This document shows, one piece after another, positions 32,628 through 42,046 of a stretch of 64,000 nucleotides of DNA. The DNA is from Desulfosporosinus sp049943955. GTDB lineage: Bacteria > Bacillota > Desulfitobacteriia > Desulfitobacteriales > Desulfitobacteriaceae. The position numbers were made by a program, and so were the translations under genes. Every line of letters begins with the position of its first letter. Position 1 is the stretch's first letter. Below the pieces are notes generated by a model. The model saw only the letters and a program-made list of their open reading frames with translations. It was not told the DNA's origin and ran no database searches. The stretch covers positions 1 through 64,000 of the forward strand of contig NZ_JBNFTW010000010.1 of the NCBI RefSeq assembly GCF_049943955.1, written 5' to 3'.

Positions 32628-33569
32628 TTGTTACCACTGGTTATTATTATAGGCCCAACCGGCATTGGCAAGTCTTCATTGGGGTTAGCTCTCGCCCAGA
32701 ACGTCGGGGGAGAAATTATCTCCGGAGATTCTGTCCAAGTTTATCAAAAACTCGATATAGGGTCAGCCAAACCTTCCCAGGAAGAACTGCAACTCGTTCC
32801 TCATCATCTTATCGATTGTTTAGATCCTACGGAACCTTTTACGGCTGCTCAGTTTAAAACATCGGCAAGTTCTCTGATAGAGGAAATACGTGATCGGGAT
32901 CATGTTCCCATTGTGGTTGGAGGAACAGGTTTGTACATTCGTTCCTTGCTGGATCCTTATGATTTCTGGGAGCGCGGTTCAGAAAAAATACGTCTTAAAT
33001 GGCAGGAATTTGTTAATAATCATGGCAATCAAGCCTTACATCAGGTGTTGGAGCAGCGAGACCCGGAAACCGCCCGGCAATTGCATCCTAATAATGTTCT
33101 GCGTGTGATTCGGGCTTTAGAAGTTCAAGAATTGACCGGAAAACCATTGTCCAGTCAACGTCAGTTTAAGGATGATGAATACCGGCCTCTAGATCCTCAG
33201 ATGCTCTATGTTGGGCTAACTGCTCCCCGTGAAATCATTTATGAGCGGATAAATCGACGGTGCGAAATAATGCTCGCCGAAGGTCTACTCGCAGAAACTC
33301 TTAACCTGCTTAAGACGGGATATTCTTCAACGTTGAAACCGCTCCAAAGTATTGGCTACAGGCATGCTGTCTGGTGTTTGCAAGGCCTTGTGACAAAGAA
33401 TGAAATGCTTAGAATTTTACAAAGAGATACCCGTCATTTTGCCAAGCGTCAATTAACCTGGTTTCGCCGTGATCCCAGAATTCATTGGTATGATACCGAA
33501 GAGGGAATTGATCAAATCCTTGAAGAACTAATCTTGACTTGCAGAGCCCAGCAAACTCGTGTAGAATAG
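32628..33569 (+). CDS. miaA: tRNA dimethylallyltransferase MiaA
   Basis: 313 residues. The P-loop is IIIGPTGIGKSSLGLALA, followed by the adenine-specific GDSVQVYQKLDIGSAKP and the substrate loop VGGTGLYIRSLLD. It attaches the dimethylallyl group to A37 of tRNAs reading UNN codons, providing the substrate for MiaB. TTG start after ATGGAGGAG. It lies upstream of hfq (35-base gap), the same miaA-hfq order as in many bacteria. Confidence 0.96.
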   Translation: MLPLVIIIGPTGIGKSSLGLALAQNVGGEIISGDSVQVYQKLDIGSAKPSQEELQLVPHHLIDCLDPTEPFTAAQFKTSASSLIEEIRDRDHVPIVVGGTGLYIRSLLDPYDFWERGSEKIRLKWQEFVNNHGNQALHQVLEQRDPETARQLHPNNVLRVIRALEVQELTGKPLSSQRQFKDDEYRPLDPQMLYVGLTAPREIIYERINRRCEIMLAEGLLAETLNLLKTGYSSTLKPLQSIGYRHAVWCLQGLVTKNEMLRILQRDTRHFAKRQLTWFRRDPRIHWYDTEEGIDQILEELILTCRAQQTRVE

Positions 33570-33604
33570 ATGGCGTAGAAATATAAGGTGATGGAGGGAA
33601 ATAT

Positions 33605-33844
33605 ATGAATAAATCGCCCATCAATTTACAAGACACCTTTTTAAATCAAGTACGCAAGGAGAACCTACCCGTGACCATTTACTTGGTTAACGGATTTCAG
33701 CTTAAAGGACTTATCAAAGGGTTTGACAATTTTACGGTTGTGATTGAATTTGAAGGTCGGCAACAAATGGTTTATAAGCATGCTATCTCTACGGTTATGC
33801 CGATACGTCCGATTAATTTAGCAACTGCAGCTGCTGTAGAATAA
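33605..33844 (+). CDS. hfq: RNA chaperone Hfq
   Basis: A 79-residue Sm-like protein. The Sm1 motif region is LQDTFLNQVRKENLPVTIYL with LVNGFQLKGLIKGFDNFTVV, and the Sm2 motif is YKHAIST. It forms a hexamer that binds A-rich and U-rich RNA. The C-terminal tail is very short, as usual in Firmicutes. GGAGGG ribosome site. A terminator lies about 70 bases downstream. Confidence 0.97.
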   Translation: MNKSPINLQDTFLNQVRKENLPVTIYLVNGFQLKGLIKGFDNFTVVIEFEGRQQMVYKHAISTVMPIRPINLATAAAVE

Positions 33845-33913
33845 AACGCTAAGCATAATTCGCTGAAATTTATTCCCAAACATAAAGATCTTAAGGATTT
33901 TTAATTTTGGACG

Positions 33914-33952
33914 AAAGAACTAGGTTCGGAAATGCCGGGCTTAGTTCTTTTT
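33914..33952 (+). terminator. Terminator after hfq
   Basis: AAAGAACTA pairs with TAGTTCTTT over a 19-base loop, which can form a further small stem; T-rich downstream. Confidence 0.7.
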
Positions 33953-34031
33953 ACTTGAATTCAATACCTAACTATGATATCTTAGCTTTGTATGCATTTA
34001 TTAAGGTAAAAGAAAGGAATTCAATCCAACT

Positions 34032-35855
34032 ATGGAAACTCGAAATTTAAGAAATATTGCAATTATTGCTCACGTGGATCATGGGAAAACAACACTTGTC
34101 GATGCGATGTTAAAACAAAGCGGCACGTTTCGTTCAAATCAACAGGTTGTGGAACGTGTCATGGATTCCAATGATTTAGAACGGGAGCGTGGTATTACTA
34201 TTTTATCTAAAAATACTTCCGTTCATTGGCAAGGAACAAAAATTAACATTATTGATACACCAGGTCATGCTGATTTCGGAGGAGAGGTTGAGCGAGTTTT
34301 ACAAATGGTTAACGGCGTTCTTCTCATCGTCGATTCCTTTGAAGGGCCGATGCCTCAAACTCGCTTTGTTTTGCGTAAAGCATTAGAATTAAAATTGATT
34401 CCTATCGTTGTTATTAATAAGATTGATCGTCCCGATGCTCGTCCTACCGAAGTCGTCGATGAGGTGTTAGATCTCTTTATAGAACTGGGAGCAGAGGATA
34501 ATCAATTGGATTTTCCTGTCGTCTATGCTTCAGCGCGAGCCGGGATCGCAGGGCTTTCCTCTGATGCTCTTGAAGATACATTAGAGCCTTTATTTTCTGT
34601 TATTCTTGACCACATCCCTGCGCCGGTTGTGGATCTGGAAGCTCCTTTTCAAATGCTGGTCACAACTCTAGATTACGATGATTACGTGGGGAAAATTGTC
34701 GTCGGAAGAATCGTAAGAGGAACAGTTCATCAAAACGAAACCATTACTCTTATTAAACGAGATGAGAGTTTTGAACGGGCCAAGGTTGGCAAGGTCATGG
34801 TTTTTGAGGGCTTGAAACGTCAGGATGTTGCTGAAGCCTCGGCTGGAGAAATTGTTGCTCTAACGGGATTAACCAGTGCCAATATCGGGGAAACTGTAGC
34901 TTGTGCTCTAAATCCCGAAGCTTTGCCAGTTATTGAGGTTGACGAACCAACCTTATCCATGAATTTCATGGTTAATACAAGTCCTTTTGCGGGACGTGAG
35001 GGACATTTCGTGACCTCCCGGAAGCTGCGTGAACGGCTTTGGAAGGAAATTGAGACAAATGTCAGTTTAAGAGTCGAAGAAACGGATTCGGCAGATTGTT
35101 TTAAAGTTTCCGGCAGGGGAGAATTACATCTTTCCATACTCATCGAAAACATGCGCCGTGAAGGTTATGAACTGCAAGTTTCCAAGCCTGAAGTCATCTT
35201 TAAGATGATTGATGGGGTAAAATCTGAGCCAATGGAATTTCTCATTTGTGACGTTAATGAGAAATCCTTAGGAGCAGTCATGGAACTTTTAGGGAAACGA
35301 AAAGCGGAAATGGCGAATATGACCAGTCTGTCCGAGACACAGCTGCGGGTTGAGTTTAAAATTCCTGCCCGTGGTCTTATCGGTTTTAGAGGTGAGTTTC
35401 TCTCTGAAACACGGGGTGAAGGTATGATGAGCCACGTCTTCCTTGGGTATGAACCTTTTAAAGGAGAAATTCCCGGAAGAACTCGAGGGGCTTTGATTGC
35501 TTTTGAAGAGGGTGAGACCACAACCTATGGTTTATACGCAGCCCAGGAACGAGGAAATTTGTTTGTTGATCCCGGGCTTCATGTTTATGCAGGCATGATT
35601 GTGGGGGAAAATAACCGCGAACAGGATATTGAAGTAAATGTTTGTAAGAAAAAGCACCTCACCAACATGCGGACAAGCGCTGCCGACGAAGCTTTACGTC
35701 TTGAAAGACCCAAAGAAATGTCCTTAGAACAATCCTTGGAATTTATCAATGATGACGAGTTTGTCGAAATTACCCCCAAAAGTGTACGCCTGAGGAAGAA
35801 ATTCCTTGACCATGCCTCACGTGTAAAATATGCCAAGAGCTTAACAGGGAAATAA
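34032..35855 (+). CDS. typA: Translational GTPase TypA/BipA
   Basis: A 607-residue EF-G-like GTPase with G1 AHVDHGKTTL, the switch II motif DTPGHADFGGEVERVL and the G4 NKID. The C-terminal BipA-specific domain contains GRGELHLSILIENMRREGYEL. It binds the 70S ribosome and helps 50S assembly and stress growth. Its ribosome site is AGAAAGGAAT, weak compared with its neighbours. Monocistronic by spacing. Confidence 0.96.
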   Translation: METRNLRNIAIIAHVDHGKTTLVDAMLKQSGTFRSNQQVVERVMDSNDLERERGITILSKNTSVHWQGTKINIIDTPGHADFGGEVERVLQMVNGVLLIVDSFEGPMPQTRFVLRKALELKLIPIVVINKIDRPDARPTEVVDEVLDLFIELGAEDNQLDFPVVYASARAGIAGLSSDALEDTLEPLFSVILDHIPAPVVDLEAPFQMLVTTLDYDDYVGKIVVGRIVRGTVHQNETITLIKRDESFERAKVGKVMVFEGLKRQDVAEASAGEIVALTGLTSANIGETVACALNPEALPVIEVDEPTLSMNFMVNTSPFAGREGHFVTSRKLRERLWKEIETNVSLRVEETDSADCFKVSGRGELHLSILIENMRREGYELQVSKPEVIFKMIDGVKSEPMEFLICDVNEKSLGAVMELLGKRKAEMANMTSLSETQLRVEFKIPARGLIGFRGEFLSETRGEGMMSHVFLGYEPFKGEIPGRTRGALIAFEEGETTTYGLYAAQERGNLFVDPGLHVYAGMIVGENNREQDIEVNVCKKKHLTNMRTSAADEALRLERPKEMSLEQSLEFINDDEFVEITPKSVRLRKKFLDHASRVKYAKSLTGK

Positions 35856-35929
35856 TACCATCCAAAAATCAGGACACCTTTTATTCTTTCCTGCGTATAG
35901 TAGTAAGGATGGGAGGTGTGCCTGTACAT

Positions 35930-36895
35930 ATGACAATTCGAGTAACGTTTCGGCCGGAAAATCAGCAGTCTCCGGTAATTCAAACACCCATACCCCCCAA
36001 ACCTGACGTGTCAGCTCATTCCACGGAGGGGATAGGGATACGCATTCGTAAAAATAATTTTTCCTCAACGGAGAAAGATAAAGATAAAATCGCGGAAATT
36101 CTTGCTGAATTACAATCCTATATTGGGCTTGAAACGGTGAAACGGTTTATTCTTGACTTACAAGCCTTTGTGGAAATTCAAAAGCGGAGAGCTCAGGAAA
36201 AGCTTGTATCAGAGCCTTTGGTTTTGCATATGATTTTCCGGGGAAACCCGGGGACGGGAAAAACAACGGTAGCCCGTTTAGTCGGTCGCCTGTATAAAGA
36301 AATGGGAGTTCTGCAAAAAGGGCATGTTATTGAATGTGAGCGGGCAGATCTTGTCGGAGAATATATCGGACATACGGCTCAGAAAACAAGGGAACAAATC
36401 AAGAAGGCTCTGGGCGGAGTTCTTTTTATCGATGAAGCTTATTCTTTAGCTCGCGGCGGTGAGAAAGACTTTGGCAAAGAAGCAATTGATGCTTTGGTCA
36501 AAGCGATGGAGGATAATAAGGATAATCTTGTCCTGATTTTAGCGGGTTATCGTCAGGAAATGGATTGGTTTCTTCAGACCAACCCAGGACTGCGCTCGCG
36601 TTTTCCGATTCATATTGATTTTCCGGATTATACATTGGACGAGTTGTTAGCTATTGGCAATCTGATGTTCAAAACTCGGCAATACGAGTTAACGAAAGAA
36701 GCGAATGAGGCGCTTCGCAGCTACCTGCACTCCCTGCTCCATTCCCACCCCTATGCCGGGAATGCTCGCTTAGTGCGCAACCTTGTGGAGAAAACAGTTC
36801 GTAAGCAGGCTGTTCGCTTGTTTCAGAAATCGACGTCCAGTAGGGAAGAACTTATTCAAATTTTACCGGAAGATATTAATATGGAAACGATTTAA
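35930..36895 (+). CDS. spoVK: SpoVK-like AAA ATPase (CbxX/CfqX family)
   Basis: About 321 residues. Walker A is FRGNPGTGKTTVARLVG, Walker B GVLFIDEAYSLARGG, with sensor and arginine-finger regions LAGYRQEMDWFL and NPGLRSRFP. The family includes SpoVK of sporulation and the Rubisco activase CbbX. The position just before hflX-ynbB matches the Bacillus spoVK-ynbA-ynbB order. The first about 50 residues are a proline-rich tail. ATG 35930 is preferred; GTG 35918 or ATG 35909 are possible. Confidence 0.88.
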   Translation: MTIRVTFRPENQQSPVIQTPIPPKPDVSAHSTEGIGIRIRKNNFSSTEKDKDKIAEILAELQSYIGLETVKRFILDLQAFVEIQKRRAQEKLVSEPLVLHMIFRGNPGTGKTTVARLVGRLYKEMGVLQKGHVIECERADLVGEYIGHTAQKTREQIKKALGGVLFIDEAYSLARGGEKDFGKEAIDALVKAMEDNKDNLVLILAGYRQEMDWFLQTNPGLRSRFPIHIDFPDYTLDELLAIGNLMFKTRQYELTKEANEALRSYLHSLLHSHPYAGNARLVRNLVEKTVRKQAVRLFQKSTSSREELIQILPEDINMETI

Positions 36896-36945
36896 CGTGA
36901 ACACGGTGTTTGTTTTTAATAAGGTTAAAGTCGAGGTTGTAAACT

Positions 36946-38556
36946 ATGGAAGTCTCGGGCGATTTGTCTGGTATCAAGGCGAGTCAAATACTGGAGCTTA
37001 AAATGCTGTCCGATTATCATACAGAGCGGCAGCAATTGATTCATCCCCAAATTCTCTGTAGCCTAGTCCGTTTGACGCAGCTTTGGAACCGAGAGATTTG
37101 TATTTACCTTTCCCGCGGGGGAGTACTGATTGCGGCAGCTGTGGGCAAACATGCGGCGGTTACTCTTCCGCCCCTTAAGGGAAGATCCCAAAGCAAACAT
37201 TTACGCTGCCTGCATACCCATCCCAATGGAGTTCCAACGCTTAGTTCCCTTGATTATAGTGCCTTGACATCCTTAAGTCTGGAAAGTATGACAGCTATTG
37301 GAGTACGCCAAGGTGAGCTGACAGGTTTTCAACTTGCTTACCATACAGGTGATGGTAATCCTTTAGTAGTTGATCTTAGCCCGAATAACTGGCAAGAGTT
37401 TGATTATTACGAATCCATACCTGATCTTTATCACAGTCACAATGGACGGAAAAAGACAGAGACGAAACCTGAAAAAGAGCGTGCATTTCTCCTGGCCTTG
37501 CAAGAGGCAGATCAAGAGTTTAATGAGGATCTGGAAGAGCTGGCCGAGTTAGCACTTACTGCAGGAGTCGAGGTCGTTGGGCAGCTTGTCCAACTGCGTC
37601 GTAATGGCCAGTCACGAAGCTATATAGGCAGCGGAAAGCTGGAAGAATTAGTTCATCGGCTTCAGGAAACAAGGGCTGAGGTGCTAATAAGTGATGATGA
37701 ATTGTCCCCGGCACAGCTGCGGACCCTGGAAATGGAAACGGGTTTGAAAGTTTTGGACCGCACGGGGCTAATCTTAGATATTTTTGCCCAGCGTGCCCGT
37801 TCTCGTGAAGGTAAACTTCAGGTGGAACTGGCACAGTTAAAACATTTGCTGCCCTATTTAACAGGACAAGGACAAGCTTTATCCAGGCTAGGCGGCGGAA
37901 TTGGATCCCGGGGCCCTGGAGAAAGCAAATTGGAGCTTGATCGTCGGAGAATGCGCGAACGAATCAATCTTCTGGAAAAAGAGCTGAGAGCTGTCCTGCA
38001 GCATCGGGAGATTCAAAGACGTCAACGGGCTAAAAGCGGTTTAACTGTAGTAGCCTTGGTTGGCTATACAAATGCCGGAAAAACGACGTTTATGAAGAAT
38101 GCTATGGAGCAAGCCGGCTTTCGTTCTGATATTCCTAGCGGAGAAAATAAATTATTTGCGACCTTAGATCCTATTGTCCGCAGAGTTCAAATTAAACCTG
38201 CGCTTGAAATTCTGCTGAGTGACACAGTCGGTTTTATCCGCAAACTGCCTACTAAGCTGCTCGGAGCATTTTTGGCAACTCTCGAAGAAGTTCAGCAGGC
38301 TGACGTTCTTATTCATGTCTTAGATGTAAGTCATCCGCAGGCAATTCAACAGGCTGAGACTGTCCACGACGTTTTAGGACAATTGGAGTGTCAAGAAAAG
38401 CCGATCATCACTCTGCTCAACAAAGTTGACAAAGTTCAGGATGATGAGAAAATCTCAAAGCTGGCCCAACTTTTGCCTTATCCTATTCCTTTATCGCTTA
38501 AACGTGGGGATTCTTTGAACCCTGTCTGGACTGTCCTGGAAACTATGTTAGAGTAA
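36946..38556 (+). CDS. hflX: GTPase HflX with added N-terminal JAMM-like domain
   Basis: A 536-residue protein. Residues about 205-536 are canonical HflX: GVEVVGQLVQLRR, the glycine-rich GGGIGSRGPGESKLELDRR, Walker A VGYTNAGKTTF, DTVGFI and NKVD. HflX splits stressed ribosomes. The first about 165 residues are extra. They contain H90-x-H92-x7-S100-x2-D103 (from HTHPNGVPTLSSLD) with an upstream Glu at 50, the full JAMM metal-site pattern of MPN/JAB metalloproteases. GAGGT precedes the ATG. Domain assignment is inference from the motif; the neighbouring ynbB fits the Bacillus ynbA-ynbB arrangement. Confidence 0.92.
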   Translation: MEVSGDLSGIKASQILELKMLSDYHTERQQLIHPQILCSLVRLTQLWNREICIYLSRGGVLIAAAVGKHAAVTLPPLKGRSQSKHLRCLHTHPNGVPTLSSLDYSALTSLSLESMTAIGVRQGELTGFQLAYHTGDGNPLVVDLSPNNWQEFDYYESIPDLYHSHNGRKKTETKPEKERAFLLALQEADQEFNEDLEELAELALTAGVEVVGQLVQLRRNGQSRSYIGSGKLEELVHRLQETRAEVLISDDELSPAQLRTLEMETGLKVLDRTGLILDIFAQRARSREGKLQVELAQLKHLLPYLTGQGQALSRLGGGIGSRGPGESKLELDRRRMRERINLLEKELRAVLQHREIQRRQRAKSGLTVVALVGYTNAGKTTFMKNAMEQAGFRSDIPSGENKLFATLDPIVRRVQIKPALEILLSDTVGFIRKLPTKLLGAFLATLEEVQQADVLIHVLDVSHPQAIQQAETVHDVLGQLECQEKPIITLLNKVDKVQDDEKISKLAQLLPYPIPLSLKRGDSLNPVWTVLETMLE

Positions 38557-38583
38557 AGTTACTAAACTATAAGGAGGACCATC

Positions 38584-39849
38584 GTGTTTTCGAATCCTAA
38601 TTGGCCGGAGCTTATCCATAAAGCAGTTGCAGAGGCAGAAGAAGTTCTCCGCCAACAACTGCCCTATCTGCAAGAAGTTTCGGCATTAAATCATGAAAAA
38701 GTACTAAGAGCTTTTCAAGAAGAACGTGTTTCTGCCTATCATCTTCAGGGAACAACGGGCTACGGTCTTGGAGACAGCGGACGGGACGTCCTTGACCGAG
38801 TGGTAGCTCGTATCCTGGGGACAGAAGCGGCTCTTGTACGAGGGCAATTTGTTTCGGGTACTCATGCCATTGCGGCTGCGTTGTTTGGCGTCCTTCGGCC
38901 CGGTGATCAAATGATTTCTGTGAGTGGTACGCCCTATGATACTTTGGAGGAAGTTATTGGACTTCGGGGAGAAGGACAAGGAAGTTTGCAGGATTTTGGG
39001 GTAAGCTATCAGGAGATCCCTTTAGACAGCCAAGGACATATGCAGTTTAGGTTGTTGAAAGAGGCTCTTACGACTAATACAAAAATGGTGATCGTCCAGC
39101 GTTCGCGAGGCTATGCTTGGAGAAATTCCCTGACGATTGCTCAACTCAAGGAACTTGTTGATTTTGTAAAAAGCCATTGCCCTAAAGTTGTTATATTTGT
39201 GGACAATTGTTACGGTGAATTGGTAGAACCTTTGGAACCAGGTGACATTGGAGCAGATTTAATGGCCGGATCGCTCATCAAAAATTTAGGCGGGAGTATC
39301 GCTCCCACCGGGGGATATGTTGCAGGACGGTCTGACTTAGTCAGTTTGGCCGCACAGCGTTTAACGGCACCTGGAGTCGGCGGTCATATGGGTGCAACCC
39401 TGGAATGGGAGCGCTTATTTTATCAAGGACTGTTCTTTAGTCCTTTAACTGTGTCTGAAGCTCTTAAAGGAGCGGTTTTTTCTGCAGCTTTCTGGCGAGC
39501 TTTAGGTTTTGAAGTAAATCCGGAACCCGAATCGCTCAGAGCGGATCTTATTCAGGCTGTAAAACTAGGGTCGAGAGAAAAAATGATCGCATTTTGTCAA
39601 GGACTTCAGAAAGGTTCTCCCCTTGATTCTCACATTAAACCGGTCCCTTCCGACATGCCTGGGTACGAAGACGAAATTATTATGGCAGGAGGGACGTTTA
39701 TACAGGGTTCGACGAGCGAATTTTCAGCGGATGGCCCTCTGAGAGAACCTTATATTGCTTACCAACAGGGGGGGATTTCTCAAAGGTATATTCAAATGGG
39801 AAATATTTTAGCCGCCCTGAATTTATGGCAGCAAGGACTTTTAGATTAA
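38584..39849 (+). CDS. ynbB: YnbB-type PLP protein (methionine gamma-lyase/aluminium resistance family)
   Basis: 421 residues of the PLP-dependent aminotransferase fold. LIKNLGGSIAPTGGYVAG carries the expected PLP lysine (SLIKN), and FVDNCYGELVEPLEPG the cofactor Asp. The family is annotated as aluminium resistance or methionine gamma-lyase-like, but its physiological reaction is not established. GTG start after AAGGAGG, 27 bases after hflX. The hflX-ynbB pairing is conserved in Bacillus. Confidence 0.88.
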   Translation: MFSNPNWPELIHKAVAEAEEVLRQQLPYLQEVSALNHEKVLRAFQEERVSAYHLQGTTGYGLGDSGRDVLDRVVARILGTEAALVRGQFVSGTHAIAAALFGVLRPGDQMISVSGTPYDTLEEVIGLRGEGQGSLQDFGVSYQEIPLDSQGHMQFRLLKEALTTNTKMVIVQRSRGYAWRNSLTIAQLKELVDFVKSHCPKVVIFVDNCYGELVEPLEPGDIGADLMAGSLIKNLGGSIAPTGGYVAGRSDLVSLAAQRLTAPGVGGHMGATLEWERLFYQGLFFSPLTVSEALKGAVFSAAFWRALGFEVNPEPESLRADLIQAVKLGSREKMIAFCQGLQKGSPLDSHIKPVPSDMPGYEDEIIMAGGTFIQGSTSEFSADGPLREPYIAYQQGGISQRYIQMGNILAALNLWQQGLLD

Positions 39850-39917
39850 GTATTGGTCATGATATTTGGAACTTTGACCATCCTGTGATACTATTAAACA
39901 CAGAAAAGAGGTGGATC

Positions 39918-40463
39918 ATGGAAGAGTTAGAATCCAAGAAAAGCACGACCCGCTTTTTGGTAGAATTACTTGAAATAGTCCTGATTGCCTTCGCCCTTTC
40001 CTGGGTGTTGAGGACTTATGTTGTTGAAGCACGTAAGATACCTACCGGTTCAATGCTTCCGACAATTCAGCTTCAAGACCGGGTCATTGTCGATAAATTC
40101 TTCTTTAAGGAGATTGGTCACTTAACCCGGGGAGATATTGTGGTTTTCAAACCTCCTGCGAGTGCCCATGCAACGGAAGATTTTATTAAACGAATTATTG
40201 GTTTGCCCGGAGATAAGATAGAGATTCGTAATCACACGACATATGTCAATGATAAACCTCTCTATGAACCCTATATCTTGGAAAAATCCAAAAATGATTA
40301 CGGTCCCATTGTTGTTCCCCAGGATTCCGTATTTGTGATGGGTGATAACAGAAATAACAGCGATGATTCAAGAGTTTGGGGTACTTTGCCGATAAAGAAT
40401 ATTACGGGCCGTACGTTGTTCCGCTATTGGCCGCTTGATCATTTTGGAGCTCTCGCCCGCTAA
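39918..40463 (+). CDS. sipS: Signal peptidase I
   Basis: 181 residues. The frame extends upstream to 39825, but AGAGGTGG sets the start at ATG 39918. One N-terminal transmembrane helix spans about 13-32. The catalytic Ser45 lies in IPTGSMLPT and Lys91 in DFIKRIIGLPGD; MGDNRNNSDDSRVWG completes the family. It cleaves signal peptides from exported proteins. The single helix is typical of Gram-positive Sip proteins. Confidence 0.94.
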   Translation: MEELESKKSTTRFLVELLEIVLIAFALSWVLRTYVVEARKIPTGSMLPTIQLQDRVIVDKFFFKEIGHLTRGDIVVFKPPASAHATEDFIKRIIGLPGDKIEIRNHTTYVNDKPLYEPYILEKSKNDYGPIVVPQDSVFVMGDNRNNSDDSRVWGTLPIKNITGRTLFRYWPLDHFGALAR

Positions 40464-40478
40464 GGTGGGAGCTTTTTT
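40448..40478 (+). terminator. Terminator overlapping the signal peptidase stop
   Basis: AGCTCTCGCC pairs with GGTGGGAGCT with two G-T pairs, then TTTTTT. The left arm lies within the last codons of the gene. Confidence 0.7.
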
Positions 40479-40592
40479 AAATTCGCGCATATACTAAAAG
40501 ATGAAGCTAATCATCATAACTAGTGTTACGTTCTAACATAATCAATCAGGGAGTTTTATTCATAACAAATACTTATGAGAGGGTGGATAATT

Positions 40593-41696
40593 GTGGAAAA
40601 TCACAAAATCTGTGTGATTCTAATCTTTGGCGGACGTTCAGGGGAACATGAAGTTTCTCTTAACTCGGCTCAGTCGATTTATAAAGCGATTGATCGCAAT
40701 CGCTATGATGTTGAAACTATCGGAATCAATAAGCAAGGTCAATGGTTTTGGGGTATAGTCCCTCAAGATGTAATTAAGGCAGGATTTCCCGAGAGCAATC
40801 AGGCTTCTCAAGTAACCCTTGTCGTTGATCCTTCCAATCCACGCTTTATTGCCTTAGATGGCCGAACGCTGCCTAATGAGGGGAAATTTGACGTTGTTTT
40901 TCCAGTCCTCCATGGACCATATGGGGAAGATGGAACGTTGCAAGGACTTTTAGAAATGGCCAATGTTCCCTATGCCGGTTCAGGTGTCCTTGGGTCTTCT
41001 CTCGGAATGGACAAAGACCGCATGAAAGTGGTATTCCAGGATAAAAAGCTTCCTTTAGCCAATTACCTCACAATCTTGCGTTCCGATTACTTTAAGCAGC
41101 CGGAGGATTGGGCGGCGGCTATTGAAGCTAAAATAGGATATCCTTGTTTTGTGAAACCGGCCAATTTAGGCTCCAGCGTAGGAATTTCCAAGGCCCATAA
41201 CAATTCAGAACTGATTCAAGCTTTAAAGCTGGCTACGACTTATGATCGTAAAGTTGTCGTCGAAGAGAATATCGTGGGCAGAGAAATTGAAGTTGCAGTC
41301 TTAGGTAATGATGACCCAAAAGCCTCATTGCCCGGCGAAATTTTGCCGGCGGAAGAGTTTTATTCCTATGAAGCGAAATATTCGGATATCGGCTCCAGTT
41401 TGAAAATACCGGCGCCTCTTCCTCAATTCATCATTGAACAATTACAGAGTATGGCCATTGAAGCGTATCGTGCGGTTGATGCAAGCGGCCTTAGCCGTGT
41501 GGATTTTTTCCTGACAGATAAGAATGAAATTGTACTCAATGAGATTAATACCTTGCCGGGATTTACGGAGATTTCAATGTACCCGAAACTTTGGGAAGCA
41601 ACAGGCATTCCCTATGCGAAACTGATTGATCATTTAATCACATTGGGATTTGAACGGTTTGAGGAAAAACAGAAGAGTAAAATATTAAAAGATTAG
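40593..41696 (+). CDS. ddl: D-alanine--D-alanine ligase
   Basis: 367 residues counted from GTG 40593, which follows GAGAGGGTGG; an in-frame ATG at 40575 would add six residues. ATP-grasp fold: FGGRSGEHEVSLNSA at the N-terminus, HGPYGEDGTLQGLLEM, GYPCFVKPANLGSSVGI and the metal site VDFFLTDKNEIVLNEINTLPG. It makes the D-Ala-D-Ala dipeptide for peptidoglycan. The stop codon is joined directly to repeat copy E. Confidence 0.95.
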   Translation: MENHKICVILIFGGRSGEHEVSLNSAQSIYKAIDRNRYDVETIGINKQGQWFWGIVPQDVIKAGFPESNQASQVTLVVDPSNPRFIALDGRTLPNEGKFDVVFPVLHGPYGEDGTLQGLLEMANVPYAGSGVLGSSLGMDKDRMKVVFQDKKLPLANYLTILRSDYFKQPEDWAAAIEAKIGYPCFVKPANLGSSVGISKAHNNSELIQALKLATTYDRKVVVEENIVGREIEVAVLGNDDPKASLPGEILPAEEFYSYEAKYSDIGSSLKIPAPLPQFIIEQLQSMAIEAYRAVDASGLSRVDFFLTDKNEIVLNEINTLPGFTEISMYPKLWEATGIPYAKLIDHLITLGFERFEEKQKSKILKD

Positions 41697-41803
41697 TAAA
41701 CTTGTTCAGCTAAAGATGAACATCGAACCAATCCCTTAACAAATGGTATCGCGCTGAAGGATGGATTCTATCCCCGCCGAAGCATGGTAGGGAAGCCACT
41801 CTC
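41697..41803. repeat. Dispersed repeat, copy E, joined to the ddl stop codon
   Basis: TAAACTTGTTCAGCTAAAG begins right after the ddl TAG, followed by the segments shared with copy D (CATC, AACAAATGGTATCG, GCTGAAGGAT). It then continues GGATTCTATCC and ends near GGTAGGGAAGCCACTCTC. The last segment resembles right ends of IS200/IS605 elements (from memory, not checked). No tnpA or tnpB is present. Confidence 0.5.
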
Positions 41804-41813
41804 ACTTAAACTC

Positions 41814-41861
41814 AATGGGCTGGAGCAAACGAGAAAGACGTTTGTTCCAGCCCATTATTTT
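41814..41861 (+). terminator. Terminator after ddl and repeat E
   Basis: AATGGGCTGGAGCAAACG pairs with CGTTTGTTCCAGCCCATT with a single mismatch, loop of 7 bases, then ATTTTT. The 185 bases that follow, up to lexA, hold nothing recognisable. Confidence 0.85.
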
Positions 41862-42046
41862 TAACGTTACTATTCAGTGTGCTCTGTCGCTGTGGAACCA
41901 TTGGCTCCGCTTCTTCACAGAGGCTTACAAGTGCGAAGACTGTACCCTTGGGTGTCAGTCAAGATTATTTACGCTTTTGAGTTAAGTTCGTGAGTAGTTA
42001 ACCTAAGTAAGAGGGAAGATGCATATCTTAATTAGGGAGTTTGGAT

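Noticed and set aside
41862..42046. GC-richer stretch between ddl and lexA as a structured RNA or repeat copy
   Set aside because: No stable long stem or match to the other repeats could be found by eye, so nothing is claimed.
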